From Telluribacter humicola (GTDB lineage: Bacteria > Bacteroidota > Bacteroidia > Cytophagales > Spirosomataceae), in the NCBI RefSeq assembly GCF_017355935.1, contig NZ_JAFIQT010000002.1, forward strand, positions 248,001 to 312,000: a stretch of 64,000 bases of DNA, in the 5' to 3' direction. The first letter of the stretch is position 1, and every line of letters begins with the position of its first letter. The notes under the pieces were generated by a model. The model made no database searches and was not told where the DNA came from. It saw nothing but the letters and a program-made list of their open reading frames with translations. Shown here piece after piece: positions 52,367 to 61,665 of the stretch. The position numbers and the translations under genes are program-made.

Positions 52367-53206
52367 TCACTCGGCTAATTTGGTACCTACCGGCGGGCGA
52401 TATTCCTGAAAAGGTATCTTCAGCAAGTTACCCACATGAGCGTTTTCTTCGACCTTCATGTGGGTATCAATGCCGTACACGATCTTGTCGTGTTCCAGGC
52501 GGGTGAAGGTACCAAACATACGATCCCAGATGGAAAAGATATTGCCGTAGTTGGAGTCGGTATAAGGCTGTACGTAGTGGTGGTGTACGTGGTGCATATT
52601 GGGCGTCACAATGACCCAGCTAAGTACCTGGTCGAGCCAGGTAGGCAGGGTGACATTGGCGTGGTTAAACTGCGAAAGCGCTACCGATATGGACTGGTAC
52701 ATGAATACCATCCACATGGGAGCTCCGGCTATGACGACGGCCATAGTAGTGAACACAAAGCGGAATACACTTTCGCCGGGGTGGTGGCGGTTGGCGGTGG
52801 TGGTATCGACGTGGAGGTCGGAGTGGTGAATCAGGTGGAACCTCCACATCCATTTTACCTTATGCTCAGTCCAGTGGATAAACCAGGCTCCGATCAGGTC
52901 GAGCAGCATCAGGCCTATGAGCGTGAAGGCCCACAGCGGCAGAGCGGGCAGCCACTGCAGAATACCAAACTCCTTAGCCACGGCCCAATCACTGGACTTT
53001 AAGAGTACGAACGCCATCAGGAAATTGATGATAATGGTCGTAAGGGTAAAGATAATATTGGTACCCGCGTGTCTCCACTTGTTATATTCAAAACGAAAGA
53101 GGGGAAAGGCTCCTTCAATTAGCCAGAATAGGGCAATGCCGCCCACTAGTATAGCAGAGCGGTGGGAGGAAGGTATGTGTTCGAAGTACTCAATTAGCGC
53201 CTCCAT
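52367..53206 (-). CDS. Sterol desaturase/fatty acid hydroxylase family protein
   Basis: 279-residue membrane di-iron enzyme. The histidine clusters HWTEH, HLIHHSD and NMHHVHHH are present among about four helices, matching the fatty-acid-hydroxylase superfamily. It should hydroxylate or desaturate a lipid; the substrate may be an acyl chain, carotenoid or sphingolipid and cannot be fixed here. It ends directly before a terminator. Confidence 0.93.
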   Translation of the reverse strand: MEALIEYFEHIPSSHRSAILVGGIALFWLIEGAFPLFRFEYNKWRHAGTNIIFTLTTIIINFLMAFVLLKSSDWAVAKEFGILQWLPALPLWAFTLIGLMLLDLIGAWFIHWTEHKVKWMWRFHLIHHSDLHVDTTTANRHHPGESVFRFVFTTMAVVIAGAPMWMVFMYQSISVALSQFNHANVTLPTWLDQVLSWVIVTPNMHHVHHHYVQPYTDSNYGNIFSIWDRMFGTFTRLEHDKIVYGIDTHMKVEENAHVGNLLKIPFQEYRPPVGTKLAE

Positions 53207-53335
53207 AGTACCTGAAGTAGGGGTGTAAGAAGAAGTTTTACTCTAAATTAACAATTTTTAAGGGTTGAAATTGTCCTGCTTCTTCAATAAAAATAACAAT
53301 TTTGCAGACGCTAAACCCACAGAACCTCCTCCTGT

Positions 53336-53971
53336 ATGACCCTGACCATTAGTAACCTCCGTAAGAGCTATGGTACCCACCAGGTACTGGATATCCCGCA
53401 CTGGCAGGTAGGGCACGGAATCTACTGGATACAGGGAGAAAACGGAGCCGGAAAGTCTACTTTCTTCCGTACCCTGTCGGGTATGCTGTCGTACGAAGGT
53501 ACTATCCGGCTGGATGAGCAGTTTGACCTGCGGAGCCATCCGGTCGAGTACCGGCTTCGGGTAAATATAGGGGAAGCCGAGCCACTTTATCCTTCCTTTC
53601 TGACACCGGCCGATTTGTTGGGTTTTGTGGCCCAGACCAAACAAAGCCCGAGCGGACAAGTGGAAGGGCTCACCACTGCTTTGGGAATCAACTACCTCAC
53701 GCAGCCGATGGGAGCCTGCTCCAGCGGTATGGTCAAGAAAGTGTCGCTGGCGCTGGCCTTCCTGGGTGAGCCACGGGTCATCATCCTGGACGAACCCCTG
53801 ATCACCATCGACCAGGAGGCACGTACGGCTTTATTCAGCCTGATCCAGAGGTACCATGCCGAGGGAGTGACGTTCCTGCTTTCGTCCCACCAGCCTTTTG
53901 AGCACAGTGACCTCTTGCTGACAGCCCGCTTTGCCTTAGTGAATAAAACCCTTCAACCGCTGCCTGTCTAG
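53336..53971 (+). CDS. ABC transporter ATP-binding protein
   Basis: 211-residue ATPase. Walker A GENGAGKST, Q-loop region NIGEAEPLY, a variant signature CSSGMVKK (instead of LSGGQ) and Walker B VIILDEP with SSHQP for the switch His. The small size and degenerate signature are typical for a CcmA/GldA-like exporter ATPase. The permease encoded 52 bases downstream is its likely partner. Confidence 0.88.
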   Translation: MTLTISNLRKSYGTHQVLDIPHWQVGHGIYWIQGENGAGKSTFFRTLSGMLSYEGTIRLDEQFDLRSHPVEYRLRVNIGEAEPLYPSFLTPADLLGFVAQTKQSPSGQVEGLTTALGINYLTQPMGACSSGMVKKVSLALAFLGEPRVIILDEPLITIDQEARTALFSLIQRYHAEGVTFLLSSHQPFEHSDLLLTARFALVNKTLQPLPV

Positions 53972-54023
53972 TGACTAGTCAAACTTTACACTATAATTAT
54001 ATCAGCCGGAGGATAGTCGTGCT

Positions 54024-55091
54024 ATGAAAGTACTGCTTATCTCTACGGTTCGGGAGTTTTTCAGGCAGCGGGCGGGCTTCTTCTTTGTACTGCTGGGGCT
54101 GCTGTTCGGCTTTCTGAGTGGTCGCGAGCATCGTGCCTTTGCCCTGTTTTTCCTGACCGACCGGTTCGGTATGATTTACCTGTTCCTGATCTGGGTGATG
54201 TACGCGCTGATGGTGGGCCAGTTTGTATGGCAGCTGTGGGTACGTTCCGAGTATACCTTTATCTATCATACCCGATTACTTCCGCGGGTTCGCCGGTATT
54301 ACTACCTGGCTGCAGTGGGAATGGGGCTGTTACAGCCTATACTTTATTACGGTGTCTACCTATTCCTTATTGCCCGGCAGGACACTGCTCTAGCTGCCGC
54401 GTGGCCTGTACCTGTTTACTGGCTGCTGCTGACCTTACTGGTTGTCGTAGTAGCCGACAGTCGGCTGCGTAATCCTGATACAGTACAAAAGCAGAAAGCC
54501 CGGAGCTTCAGGCTTCCCTTTTCGAGGCCCCATAACTGGACCTTCTGGACGCTGGAGTGGCTCATTCGTGAGCGGGGACTTACAATCCTGCTTTGCAAAG
54601 CCGGCGCGATGCTGTTCATGAGTGCGACCCTAATTTACTTCCGTACGGGTACCTATGATCTGCGCCTGCCTGCCATTGGTTGTACCTTCGCGTATCTGCT
54701 CAATGTGGGTCTTTCTTACGAGATCTACCAGTGGGAGAGTAGGATCTGGCTGTGGGGGAGGTCTTTACCGGTATCGGAGTTCAGGCGTTACATACAGGCG
54801 GCACTTCTGCACGCCGTACTCCTCCTGCCCGAAACGCTGATCGCTCCGCGGTACCTGGGTGGACAGCTTACGCTACCAGACCTTATTCAACTTTATGGTC
54901 TGGGGCTGGGATCGTTGCTGTTGTACTATACCCAGCTGTACCAGCAGGATCGTCTGCTCGAAGACACCATTCGTCCGCTTTTTATAGCCTATGTAGTACT
55001 TACCTTCATCATCCTATATCATACACCCGTCTGGTTGTTGACCGCAGGTCTGTTGGGGGTATCTTTTTGGCTGTGGAAGCGTAGTAGGTAG
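54024..55091 (+). CDS. Predicted ABC transporter permease
   Basis: 355 residues with about ten hydrophobic helices and no recognised family signature. It begins MKVLLISTVREFFRQRAGFFF, like an ABC-2 type permease, followed by a large cytoplasmic loop (RLRNPDTVQKQKARSFRLPF). Position directly after the ATPase gene, with no other gene between, makes it the probable membrane partner. Substrate unknown. Confidence 0.75.
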   Translation: MKVLLISTVREFFRQRAGFFFVLLGLLFGFLSGREHRAFALFFLTDRFGMIYLFLIWVMYALMVGQFVWQLWVRSEYTFIYHTRLLPRVRRYYYLAAVGMGLLQPILYYGVYLFLIARQDTALAAAWPVPVYWLLLTLLVVVVADSRLRNPDTVQKQKARSFRLPFSRPHNWTFWTLEWLIRERGLTILLCKAGAMLFMSATLIYFRTGTYDLRLPAIGCTFAYLLNVGLSYEIYQWESRIWLWGRSLPVSEFRRYIQAALLHAVLLLPETLIAPRYLGGQLTLPDLIQLYGLGLGSLLLYYTQLYQQDRLLEDTIRPLFIAYVVLTFIILYHTPVWLLTAGLLGVSFWLWKRSR

Positions 55092-55100
55092 GTATAATAT

Positions 55101-55133
55101 AGTTGCGGCTGAGCCCCTGGCTCAGCCGCAACT
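55101..55133. terminator. Bidirectional terminator
   Basis: Perfect 13-bp inverted repeat (AGTTGCGGCTGAG / CTCAGCCGCAACT) with a 7-base loop, between convergent permease and cytochrome genes. Confidence 0.7.
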
Positions 55134-55190
55134 CGTGAGTTGTGTATTATCTGTACGTATGCACTCCTGTCAGGTTGTAGCGGTGTACTT

Positions 55191-55802
55191 TCAGTAATTA
55201 GCATTGACCGTAAAGGAGGGCGCTTCTTTGGGAATAACCGCTTCATGATTGATCTTTTCCGCGGTCAGCAGCGGATACTGGCCCAGATACGTAAGTACAT
55301 TGCCCAGGGGCTTCAGGGACTTGGCAGGTATGACCCTATCAACAGGTGGCTGTTGTTGCAGGAAGTGGATCAGTGCCGCCATTTCATTATTAGAGATATG
55401 ATATACCTCGTGCGAGGGCATAAACCAGAGCGAGCGGTAGTTCTTGTCTAGCCCGTGGCGTAGGGCCCGCACCCAATCCTGACTGGTATATTCAATACCT
55501 CCGATGCCGTGAGTGATGTTAGAGGCATACAAGGTACCCAGTGGTGATGTGGAATCCGAAAAGGCCCTACCACCGGCCAGATCACTGCCGTGGCAGCCGG
55601 TACAGCCCCTCACTTCGGCTATATGTTTACCCATAGCGTAAGAGTTAGGATCGTCGGGTATGGCCAGGGGTTGAACGTTTACTTCGTATACTTTTTTGAT
55701 GCGGGCCTGGGTTTGGAAGTAAGCCATCGCATAAAAAAGAATCAGCAGACCGAGCAGGCTACCAAGAGCAATACCCGTCCATGTAAGTAGTTTTTTAAGC
55801 AT
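55191..55802 (-). CDS. Membrane-anchored mono-heme cytochrome c
   Basis: 203 residues with an N-terminal membrane helix (about 5-27), then one CxxCH heme motif in GCTGCHG and a distal Met in FMPSHEV. Homologues of this type often continue into a second cytochrome domain beginning YGKYL. Here the frame ends ...TVNANY* and the minus strand continues TGA-AAG-TAC, i.e. *KYTATT, suggesting that a Gly codon became TGA and the second domain has been lost. One complete heme domain is left and may still work in electron transfer. Confidence 0.82.
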   Translation of the reverse strand: MLKKLLTWTGIALGSLLGLLILFYAMAYFQTQARIKKVYEVNVQPLAIPDDPNSYAMGKHIAEVRGCTGCHGSDLAGGRAFSDSTSPLGTLYASNITHGIGGIEYTSQDWVRALRHGLDKNYRSLWFMPSHEVYHISNNEMAALIHFLQQQPPVDRVIPAKSLKPLGNVLTYLGQYPLLTAEKINHEAVIPKEAPSFTVNANY

Positions 55803-56213
55803 ACTCGAGTGGAATTATTGTTGATGAAAACACGCGTTACGCCGGAGAGATCCTGAATAGGAACAGGTGTGGCCTGCAGAAGTTGAGAAATGGCCACTGG
55901 TACTACGTTACGTCTTTTCCTGCTCATCAATGGGAGGAACAGGTACCTCTAAAAAGCAACAAAAGTTACCTGCAAGAGCGCATTTGGGGCTGTTGAGGGT
56001 AACTCTTTACGTATCAATAACGGTACGTGTAGGGCTATAAGGGCTTGATATACAGTAAAGTTAGCTAACAGTTGCTACATATGCAATAGCTGGGTGCAAC
56101 TATTTATTAGAAAAGGTCAATATAGATAGGTGGATATGAGCAGCTCGTAAACAGAATCGCCCGGACTCCATAGAGTCCGGGCGATTGATATAGTAAACTG
56201 TTGTGTAGTAGCT
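55803..56213. other. Spacer between cytochrome and SDR genes
   Basis: About 410 bases with no convincing gene. It holds the SDR terminator at its right end and an AT-rich stretch. A minus-strand frame overlapping the cytochrome start (MSRKRRNVVPVAIS) has no recognisable product. Confidence 0.45.
56155..56186 (-). terminator. Terminator of SDR gene
   Basis: Perfect 13-bp stem AATCGCCCGGACT / AGTCCGGGCGATT, 6-base loop, 28 bases after the SDR stop. Confidence 0.85.
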
Positions 56214-56927
56214 CTACTTAGGCATGGTAGGTCGTACCTCTACCTTGCTGGGCAGTGTACGGGCCGGCATCCGGATCAGGTCCAGGACGATCTGGCCGAT
56301 GTCCTCGGGCTGAATCTTCCAGGCATCCTTTTCATTGGGCTCGTGTCCGTTGAAGTGGGTAGCTACCGAACCGGGCATAATGGTAGTAACTTTAATACCA
56401 TCGTTGCGTACGTCCAGCATCATGGCTTGGGTAAAGCCCACCACCGCAAACTTACTGGCGTTGTAGGCCGCACCACCGGCAAAGAAATTAGTACCCGCCA
56501 GACTGGCTATGGTAATGAAGTAGCCCTTGGTCTCTTTGAGGGCCGGGATAGCAGCCTTGGCGCTGTTAAACACCCCCGTCACGTTGATGTCAATAGTCTC
56601 CTGCCACTGATCAGAGCTCAGTTCTTGGAGTGGAGCGAAATGGCCGATACCGGCATTGGCTACCATATAGTCCAGACGTCCCCACTGCTGTACCACGGCA
56701 TCCACCGCTTGTTGCTGAGAGTCCAGATCACGCACATCCGACTCAATGCCCAGCGCGTAATCTTCTTTTATTTTATTGAGCGCGGCAGCCGCTTCATCCG
56801 CATTTTCCTGTGAGCGGCTGGTGATTGCAACTCGGATGCCTTCTTTGATTAGTACTTCGGCTATGCCGTAGCCAATGCCTTTGGAGCCTCCGGTCACGAG
56901 GGCGGTTTTTATAGTAGTATCTGACAT
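56214..56927 (-). CDS. Short-chain dehydrogenase/reductase
   Basis: 237-residue classical SDR: TGGSKGIGYG binds the nucleotide, NAGIGHF follows, and the catalytic Ser-Tyr-Lys are in ASLAGT and YNASK. The arginine pair in TSRSQE after beta-2 suggests NADP preference. Substrate unknown. Monocistronic with its own terminator. Confidence 0.92.
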   Translation of the reverse strand: MSDTTIKTALVTGGSKGIGYGIAEVLIKEGIRVAITSRSQENADEAAAALNKIKEDYALGIESDVRDLDSQQQAVDAVVQQWGRLDYMVANAGIGHFAPLQELSSDQWQETIDINVTGVFNSAKAAIPALKETKGYFITIASLAGTNFFAGGAAYNASKFAVVGFTQAMMLDVRNDGIKVTTIMPGSVATHFNGHEPNEKDAWKIQPEDIGQIVLDLIRMPARTLPSKVEVRPTMPK

Positions 56928-57084
56928 AAGTAAATTGATATGAGTAATAGGTCAAAAACCTCCAAAATCCGGGGAAGGTTTCCTGTTTCTTGATTTGCTG
57001 CTCTATTGTACTGCATATAGAGTGAAGAAAAAAGAGTAGTGGCACCAGGGTGCCACCGCTAAGTACTAAGCTAAAAAGTAAAAA

Positions 57085-57113
57085 AAGAGCCAGACTGCAA
57101 CAGTCTGGCTCTT
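57085..57113 (-). terminator. Terminator of ferritin gene
   Basis: A 13-bp inverted repeat (AAGAGCCAGACTG / CAGTCTGGCTCTT) with a 3-base loop, 25 bases after the ferritin stop and followed on the minus strand by TTTTT. Confidence 0.8.
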
Positions 57114-57137
57114 CTTATTTATACGTTTCAGGAATGA

Positions 57138-57674
57138 CTAAACTTCGTCACCGCCTCCATCACCCAACTTCTTGATCGCTTTGTCGATGAAGTAGCGGCC
57201 GGTGCCTTCTTCACCAATCACGTCGAAGAGTTCGAGAGCGCGGCGTGCGTTGTCTTCTTCTTCAACCTGCTCATTTACAAACCACTGCATGAAAGCTTCC
57301 GTGGCATAGTCTTCTACGTTGCGGCTGGCCGTAACGATGCGGTTGATAGATTGGGTTACAGCGATTTCACTCTGTAAAGCTGCTTCAAATATAGAGCGGA
57401 ATGTAGGGTAGTCCTGCTTGATACCGCCTATTTCGGGCGATACCGCTGTACCACCTACAGTCATGATGTAGTTGAATATCTTCAGCATGTGCTGACGCTC
57501 TTCTTCCGACTGACGCAGGAAGTAAGCCGAGCTGTATTTAAATCCGTTGCGGTCACACCATGAGGCCATCGCCAGGTACTTGGCCGAAGCTTCGGCTTCC
57601 ATCTTTACCTGGTTGTTGAGCAGAATTTCTATTTCTTCTTTCAAAGAAGTATGTTGTCTTAGCAGATCTTTCAT
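57138..57674 (-). CDS. Ferritin
   Basis: 178-residue non-heme ferritin, a four-helix iron-storage protein. Ferroxidase ligands are visible in NNQVKMEAEASAKYLAMASW (Glu), RQSEEERQHMLKIF (Glu, His) and WFVNEQVEEEDNARR (Glu, Gln, Glu). Size and motifs are typical. A TAGATTTG -7 box lies 27-34 bases upstream. Confidence 0.95.
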   Translation of the reverse strand: MKDLLRQHTSLKEEIEILLNNQVKMEAEASAKYLAMASWCDRNGFKYSSAYFLRQSEEERQHMLKIFNYIMTVGGTAVSPEIGGIKQDYPTFRSIFEAALQSEIAVTQSINRIVTASRNVEDYATEAFMQWFVNEQVEEEDNARRALELFDVIGEEGTGRYFIDKAIKKLGDGGGDEV

Positions 57675-57700
57675 AACTAAACTTCGTTTTTAATTCGATA

Positions 57701-57708
57701 CAAATCTA
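57701..57708 (-). promoter_or_regulatory. -7 box of ferritin gene
   Basis: Minus-strand TAGATTTG, perfect match to TAnnTTTG, 27 bases before the start codon. Confidence 0.45.
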
Positions 57709-57787
57709 AACCTAAAATAACTCAATTGGTTCAGGAAACCAATGAATTACTAAAATTTAGAATTGGTCTAATAATGAAGGATAGAGG

Positions 57788-58153
57788 CTAGTATACGCCA
57801 ATTTCAGCGCTAAGTACTTCGTGCAAAAGGGAGTTAAGCTCGAGGGCGAAGTGGGTACCATTGACCAGTTCGCGGAGCTGAATAACCTCACAAAGCGTAA
57901 GCTTATGAGATATATTTTGCTGAGCAGCTTCGATCAGTTCGTAGTCACATTCATCCGACAGATCAAATAGCTTGCTGTGGATGTCGATGCTGTTAACGTG
58001 GCGACGAAAGTTCAGAAATTCATTGATCCGGAAGGCGGCTACAAGATCACCAAATTCAAGGATGATCCGGGAGCTACGGTCACACTGATAGCTGGCACCC
58101 TTGGCGGTGCGGAACAATTCCTGAGCTGACTTAAATGATAGTATAGTTTGCAC
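57788..58153 (-). CDS. Conserved hypothetical protein
   Basis: 121 residues from GTG 58153. It has a pattern with one Cys in YQCDRSSRIILEFGDLVAAF, then EFLNFRRHVNSID and a helical C-terminus. This faintly resembles the DUF6686-type small proteins of Bacteroidota, but I cannot confirm it. The longest frame begins at ATG 58213, yet a near-consensus promoter (TTG-N20-TATTTTTG, 58183-58213) overlaps that start, so the GTG start is preferred. It lies next to ferritin on the same strand with no clear link. Confidence 0.65.
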   Translation of the reverse strand: MQTILSFKSAQELFRTAKGASYQCDRSSRIILEFGDLVAAFRINEFLNFRRHVNSIDIHSKLFDLSDECDYELIEAAQQNISHKLTLCEVIQLRELVNGTHFALELNSLLHEVLSAEIGVY

Positions 58154-58182
58154 TTTGAGAACGGATGTCTTTTTCAGTAACG

Positions 58183-58213
58183 CAAAAATACAATTCGGCG
58201 TTCTTCTGCGCAA
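58183..58213 (-). promoter_or_regulatory. Promoter of hypothetical gene
   Basis: Minus strand TTG, 20-base spacer, TATTTTTG. This fits the Bacteroidota consensus well and fixes the gene start downstream of 58183. Confidence 0.6.
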
Positions 58214-58243
58214 GAGTAATTTTTAATGAATCTAAATAAATTT

Positions 58244-59341
58244 TTAACGGATCAGTTTTCGGGTGATGGTATCCTGCTTACCAGTTACCCTGATCAGGTA
58301 GCTGCCTCTGGCAAGTGGCTCAATATGAAAGCGGTACTCCCGGCGTAGCGAAGGCTCCCGAAAGGCCACTTCCTGCAGCACCCGGCCCTGCAGGTCAATG
58401 AGTTGGATGTGGACAGGTGAAGGCTGACGGCTCTGTACCTCCACGGTCACCCAATCCTGACTCGGCACCGGGTACACATTTACTAATAGCGCTTTGGGGA
58501 GAAAGTCCTGTACGGGCAGGGCGGTAATGACATCTCCGAATTCAACGGCCTGATAGGGTGGAATGGTCACCTGAGTACCTGCCTTATCCTGTACAAATAC
58601 CGAATGCTCATGAATTGACTCCGCTATCTTGGTGTCGTTACGCCATTCTTCCACCACAAAGGCATATATGAAGGTACCTAGTTGCGTAGGAGCATTCCAA
58701 TTAAGTACCTGATCCTGGAGGGTGAATGTTCCCTGGCGCGATACCTCGTTAGGGAACTGGTAGCTGGAGGCTACCGAAGGCTCGTTGCACTGTCCGCTGA
58801 GTGGTACCATAATCCTGACTAATCTATATACCAATCTGTCACCATCCGGATCACTGGTCGCCAGGTTAGTAGTGTAGAGTTGGTTCACACCTGCTTCTAA
58901 GGTAGGTAGGGGTAATTGGGGTGTTGTGTTAGGAAAGGCAGTATTAATTCGGGTGTACAGGTAGGCTGCTACCTCCTGGCCCTGCTGTATGTTTGCGACA
59001 TTGCTGCGGTTGTTTAGGGCTACTGCCACTGAATACAGACCGGCTGCTGAGTAGGTATAGGTCCCGGTGTAGATTCCCTTGGTGATCCGATCTGAAACGG
59101 GTACTGATTCAGCCCTATTTCGTGGTAGATTTAGTTCTTTGCCGTCCCCCAGGCAGAGCCTTACCTCATTCTGAGCATCGGAGGCTGGACTGCCATTTAA
59201 TCTGTCAAAGTAGAGCTGGACCTTGAATTCGTAGGTAAGGCCGGATACGTGGCGGGTCTGGATAGTACCACCCAGAAAATGCGTGGCGTGTGCCGAAAGG
59301 CTGAGGCACAGAAACAGGACAAGCGGAGAGAACTGCTTCAT
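58244..59341 (-). CDS. T9SS-secreted protein with C-terminal sorting domain
   Basis: 365 residues from ATG 59341, with signal peptide (MKQFSPLVLFLCLSLS to AHA). The body is beta-rich: ATHFLGGTIQTRHVSGLTYEF, then PLGQxDP-type repeats, a segment SDPDGDRLVYRLV and LNWNAPTQLGTFIYAFVVEEW, a plan shared with gliding-motility-type surface proteins. The C-terminal 75 residues (VNVYPVPSQDWVTVEV ... LIDLQGRVL ... GSYLIRVTGKQ) are a type-A T9SS sorting domain, so it should cross the outer membrane through the type IX system. Confidence 0.9.
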   Translation of the reverse strand: MKQFSPLVLFLCLSLSAHATHFLGGTIQTRHVSGLTYEFKVQLYFDRLNGSPASDAQNEVRLCLGDGKELNLPRNRAESVPVSDRITKGIYTGTYTYSAAGLYSVAVALNNRSNVANIQQGQEVAAYLYTRINTAFPNTTPQLPLPTLEAGVNQLYTTNLATSDPDGDRLVYRLVRIMVPLSGQCNEPSVASSYQFPNEVSRQGTFTLQDQVLNWNAPTQLGTFIYAFVVEEWRNDTKIAESIHEHSVFVQDKAGTQVTIPPYQAVEFGDVITALPVQDFLPKALLVNVYPVPSQDWVTVEVQSRQPSPVHIQLIDLQGRVLQEVAFREPSLRREYRFHIEPLARGSYLIRVTGKQDTITRKLIR

Positions 59342-59433
59342 GGTGTGTACAGAGTAAAGTGGTGATAATGAGTGTGGGAGCTTACTCTGACAACGGATGT
59401 CCATAAAAAGTTATTTTATGGACGAGGCAATAA

Positions 59434-59469
59434 AAAAGCGGCTGGAGATCTCTCTCAGCAGCCGCTTTT
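59434..59469 (-). terminator. Terminator of glnS
   Basis: AAAAGCGGCTG pairs with CAGCCGCTTTT around a 14-base loop, about 115 bases after the glnS stop. Confidence 0.7.
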
Positions 59470-59583
59470 GATATGTATCGCCCTGAGCATCGGTTGCCAC
59501 TGGGGCTATTAGTAGGGTACTTGCTGACCGGAAACCTTTCTCCTCTCGTACCTTTCCTCCCTTCCTCCACGCGGCGGGTGCCT

Positions 59584-61257
59584 TTATTTTCCCGATTCCT
59601 TAGCCCAGTTGTCGCGCAGGGTGGAGGTACGGTTAAATATCAGATGGTCCGGCGTGCTTTCCAGGTCGGCGCAGAAGTAGCCCTTGCGCAGGAACTGGAA
59701 GCGGTCGCTAGCCTGAGCTTCGCGCAGGGCGGGCTCGGCATAGCCGGTAATTACAGTCAACGAATCCGGGTTAATATAATCCTTAAAATCACCCTCTTCT
59801 GACGACGGATCCTCTACCCGGAACAGACGGTCGTACAGGCGGATCTCTACGGGCAGGGCATTGGTGGCCGGTGCCCAGTGCAGGGTACCTTTTACGTTGA
59901 TGCCCGACGTATCGTTGCCGCTCTTGCTGTTTTCCAGGTAGGTACAATGTACCTCGGTCACTTCACCGTTTTCGTCTTTGATCACCTCATCACAGCGAAC
60001 AATGAATGCGCCTTTCAGACGTACCATCTGACCGGGAGCCAGGCGGAAGTACTTCTTCGGAGGATTCTCCATGAAGTCTTCGCGCTCGATATATACTTCA
60101 CGGGTGAAGGGTACTTCGCGGGTACCGGCATCCAGATCCTCCGGATTATTTTCGATGTGGCAGATCTCGGTGGCTCCTTCGGGGAAGTTGGTAATGACTA
60201 CCTTCAGCGGGTCCAGTACCACCATACGGCGTAGCGCGGTCTTGTTTAGGTCCTCACGGATACAGAACTCCAGTAATCCTACGTCAATCAGGTTTTCACG
60301 CTTGGCTACTCCGATGCGGTCACAGAAATCGCGGATGGCCGCCGGGGTATACCCACGACGACGCAAACCCGAAATAGTAGGCATACGCGGGTCGTCCCAG
60401 CCGCTGACGTGCTTCTCGTTGACGAGCTGCAGCAGCTTGCGTTTGCTCATCACGGTATACGTCATGTTGAGGCGGGCAAATTCGTACTGATGCGACGGGA
60501 ATATTTCCAGTTGATTGATGAACCAGTCGTACAGCGCGCGGTGGGGAATAAACTCAAGCGTACAGATCGAGTGCGTAATGCCCTCAATGGAGTCAGACTG
60601 TCCGTGCGCGAAGTCGTACATCGGATAGATCTTCCATTTGTCGCCGGTGCGGTGGTGGTGGGCAAACTTGATCCGGTACATCAGCGGGTCACGCAGGTGC
60701 ATATTGGGCGATGCCATATCTACCTTGGCGCGGAGTACCCGGCTGCCTTCGGCAAACTCACCATGGCGCATCCGCTCAAACAGGTCCAGGTTCTCTTCTA
60801 CGCTACGGTTGCGGTAGGGACTTTCGGTACCTGGTTCAGTAGGTGTACCCTTCATGGCAGCGATTTCTTCGGCCGATGAGTCATCTACGTACGCCAGACC
60901 TTTCCTGATCAGCTCAGTAGCAAATTCGTATAATTTATCAAAGTAGTCAGAGGCGTACAGCTCATTAATCCATTCGAAGCCCAGCCAGCGTACATCGTGC
61001 TTGATCGAATCCACGTATTCGGTATCTTCCGTTACGGGGTTGGTGTCGTCAAAGCGCAGGTTGGTAGCTCCGCCGTACTTCTTAGCCAGACCAAAGTTCA
61101 GGCAGATGGATTTGGCGTGTCCGATGTGCAGGTACCCGTTAGGCTCAGGAGGAAAGCGCGTAAGTACGCGGCCACCGTGCTTACCTTCGCGGACATCTTC
61201 TTCTACAATCTCTTCAAGGAAGTTGAGGGACTTTTCTTTTTTTTCTTCCGTAGTCAT
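59584..61257 (-). CDS. glnS: Glutaminyl-tRNA synthetase
   Basis: 557-residue class I synthetase charging tRNA-Gln. HIGH motif in [19 protein letters not shown]-type [10 protein letters not shown], and the anticodon-binding C-terminal half are present. The length matches the bacterial GlnRS family. Its presence means tRNA-Gln can be charged directly rather than only through the GatCAB route. A TAACTTTG promoter box lies 27-34 bases upstream. Confidence 0.97.
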   Translation of the reverse strand: MTTEEKKEKSLNFLEEIVEEDVREGKHGGRVLTRFPPEPNGYLHIGHAKSICLNFGLAKKYGGATNLRFDDTNPVTEDTEYVDSIKHDVRWLGFEWINELYASDYFDKLYEFATELIRKGLAYVDDSSAEEIAAMKGTPTEPGTESPYRNRSVEENLDLFERMRHGEFAEGSRVLRAKVDMASPNMHLRDPLMYRIKFAHHHRTGDKWKIYPMYDFAHGQSDSIEGITHSICTLEFIPHRALYDWFINQLEIFPSHQYEFARLNMTYTVMSKRKLLQLVNEKHVSGWDDPRMPTISGLRRRGYTPAAIRDFCDRIGVAKRENLIDVGLLEFCIREDLNKTALRRMVVLDPLKVVITNFPEGATEICHIENNPEDLDAGTREVPFTREVYIEREDFMENPPKKYFRLAPGQMVRLKGAFIVRCDEVIKDENGEVTEVHCTYLENSKSGNDTSGINVKGTLHWAPATNALPVEIRLYDRLFRVEDPSSEEGDFKDYINPDSLTVITGYAEPALREAQASDRFQFLRKGYFCADLESTPDHLIFNRTSTLRDNWAKESGK

Positions 61258-61283
61258 ATAGTCTGGAAAAACAATTGAATCTT

Positions 61284-61316
61284 CAAAGTTAATGTACTTA
61301 CACTCAACGTTACAAT
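61284..61316 (-). promoter_or_regulatory. Promoter of glnS
   Basis: Minus strand ATTG, 21-base spacer, TAACTTTG (61284-61291); 27 bases before the start codon. Confidence 0.55.
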
Positions 61317-61594
61317 GTTTTTGGATGGAACGGGAAAAGTGTAAATATTGTGCAAAAATAGATTTGAAAAATAATAGATATAGTGTACATTCACATGCTC
61401 GTTATAGGCTGGCATAGTACCTGTATAGCGAGTGTGAGACTAATTGCATGATACTATAAAGCTAAACGAATTTCTTCCTGATTTCATTCATAGCTGTATA
61501 CTAGTATACGGAGCTGATACAGGAGGGAAGGGTTGAGGAACTCACTATCAGGAGATGATATAAAAACATTACTTCTTTTTAACCGGGAATAGTT

Positions 61595-61628
61595 AAAAAC
61601 GCCACGACCCTCTGGGAGTGACGTTTTT
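61595..61628 (+). terminator. Orphan terminator hairpin upstream of truA
   Basis: AAAAACG-CAC pairs with GTG-CGTTTT (one mismatch) around an inner CCC/GGG stem, followed by a T-tract (ACGTTTTTTTT). No gene precedes it on the plus strand, so it may end a small RNA or leader transcript. Confidence 0.5.
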
Positions 61629-61661
61629 TTTGTCGCTTACCCGCCGGACTCTCTATCTTTG
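61629..61661 (+). promoter_or_regulatory. Promoter of truA
   Basis: TTTG (61629-61632), 21-base spacer, TATCTTTG (61654-61661). The start codon is 5 bases later, so the transcript would be essentially leaderless. Confidence 0.55.
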
Positions 61662-61665
61662 CCCC

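Larger units (their letters stand above)
61258..61665. other. Divergent glnS-truA intergenic region
   Basis: About 410 bases containing the glnS promoter, an orphan terminator hairpin and the truA promoter. No coding frame is convincing. Confidence 0.5.

Noticed and set aside
55742-55930. Minus-strand frame beginning MSRKRRNVVPVAIS upstream of the cytochrome gene
   Set aside because: It overlaps the cytochrome signal helix in another phase and has no recognisable product.
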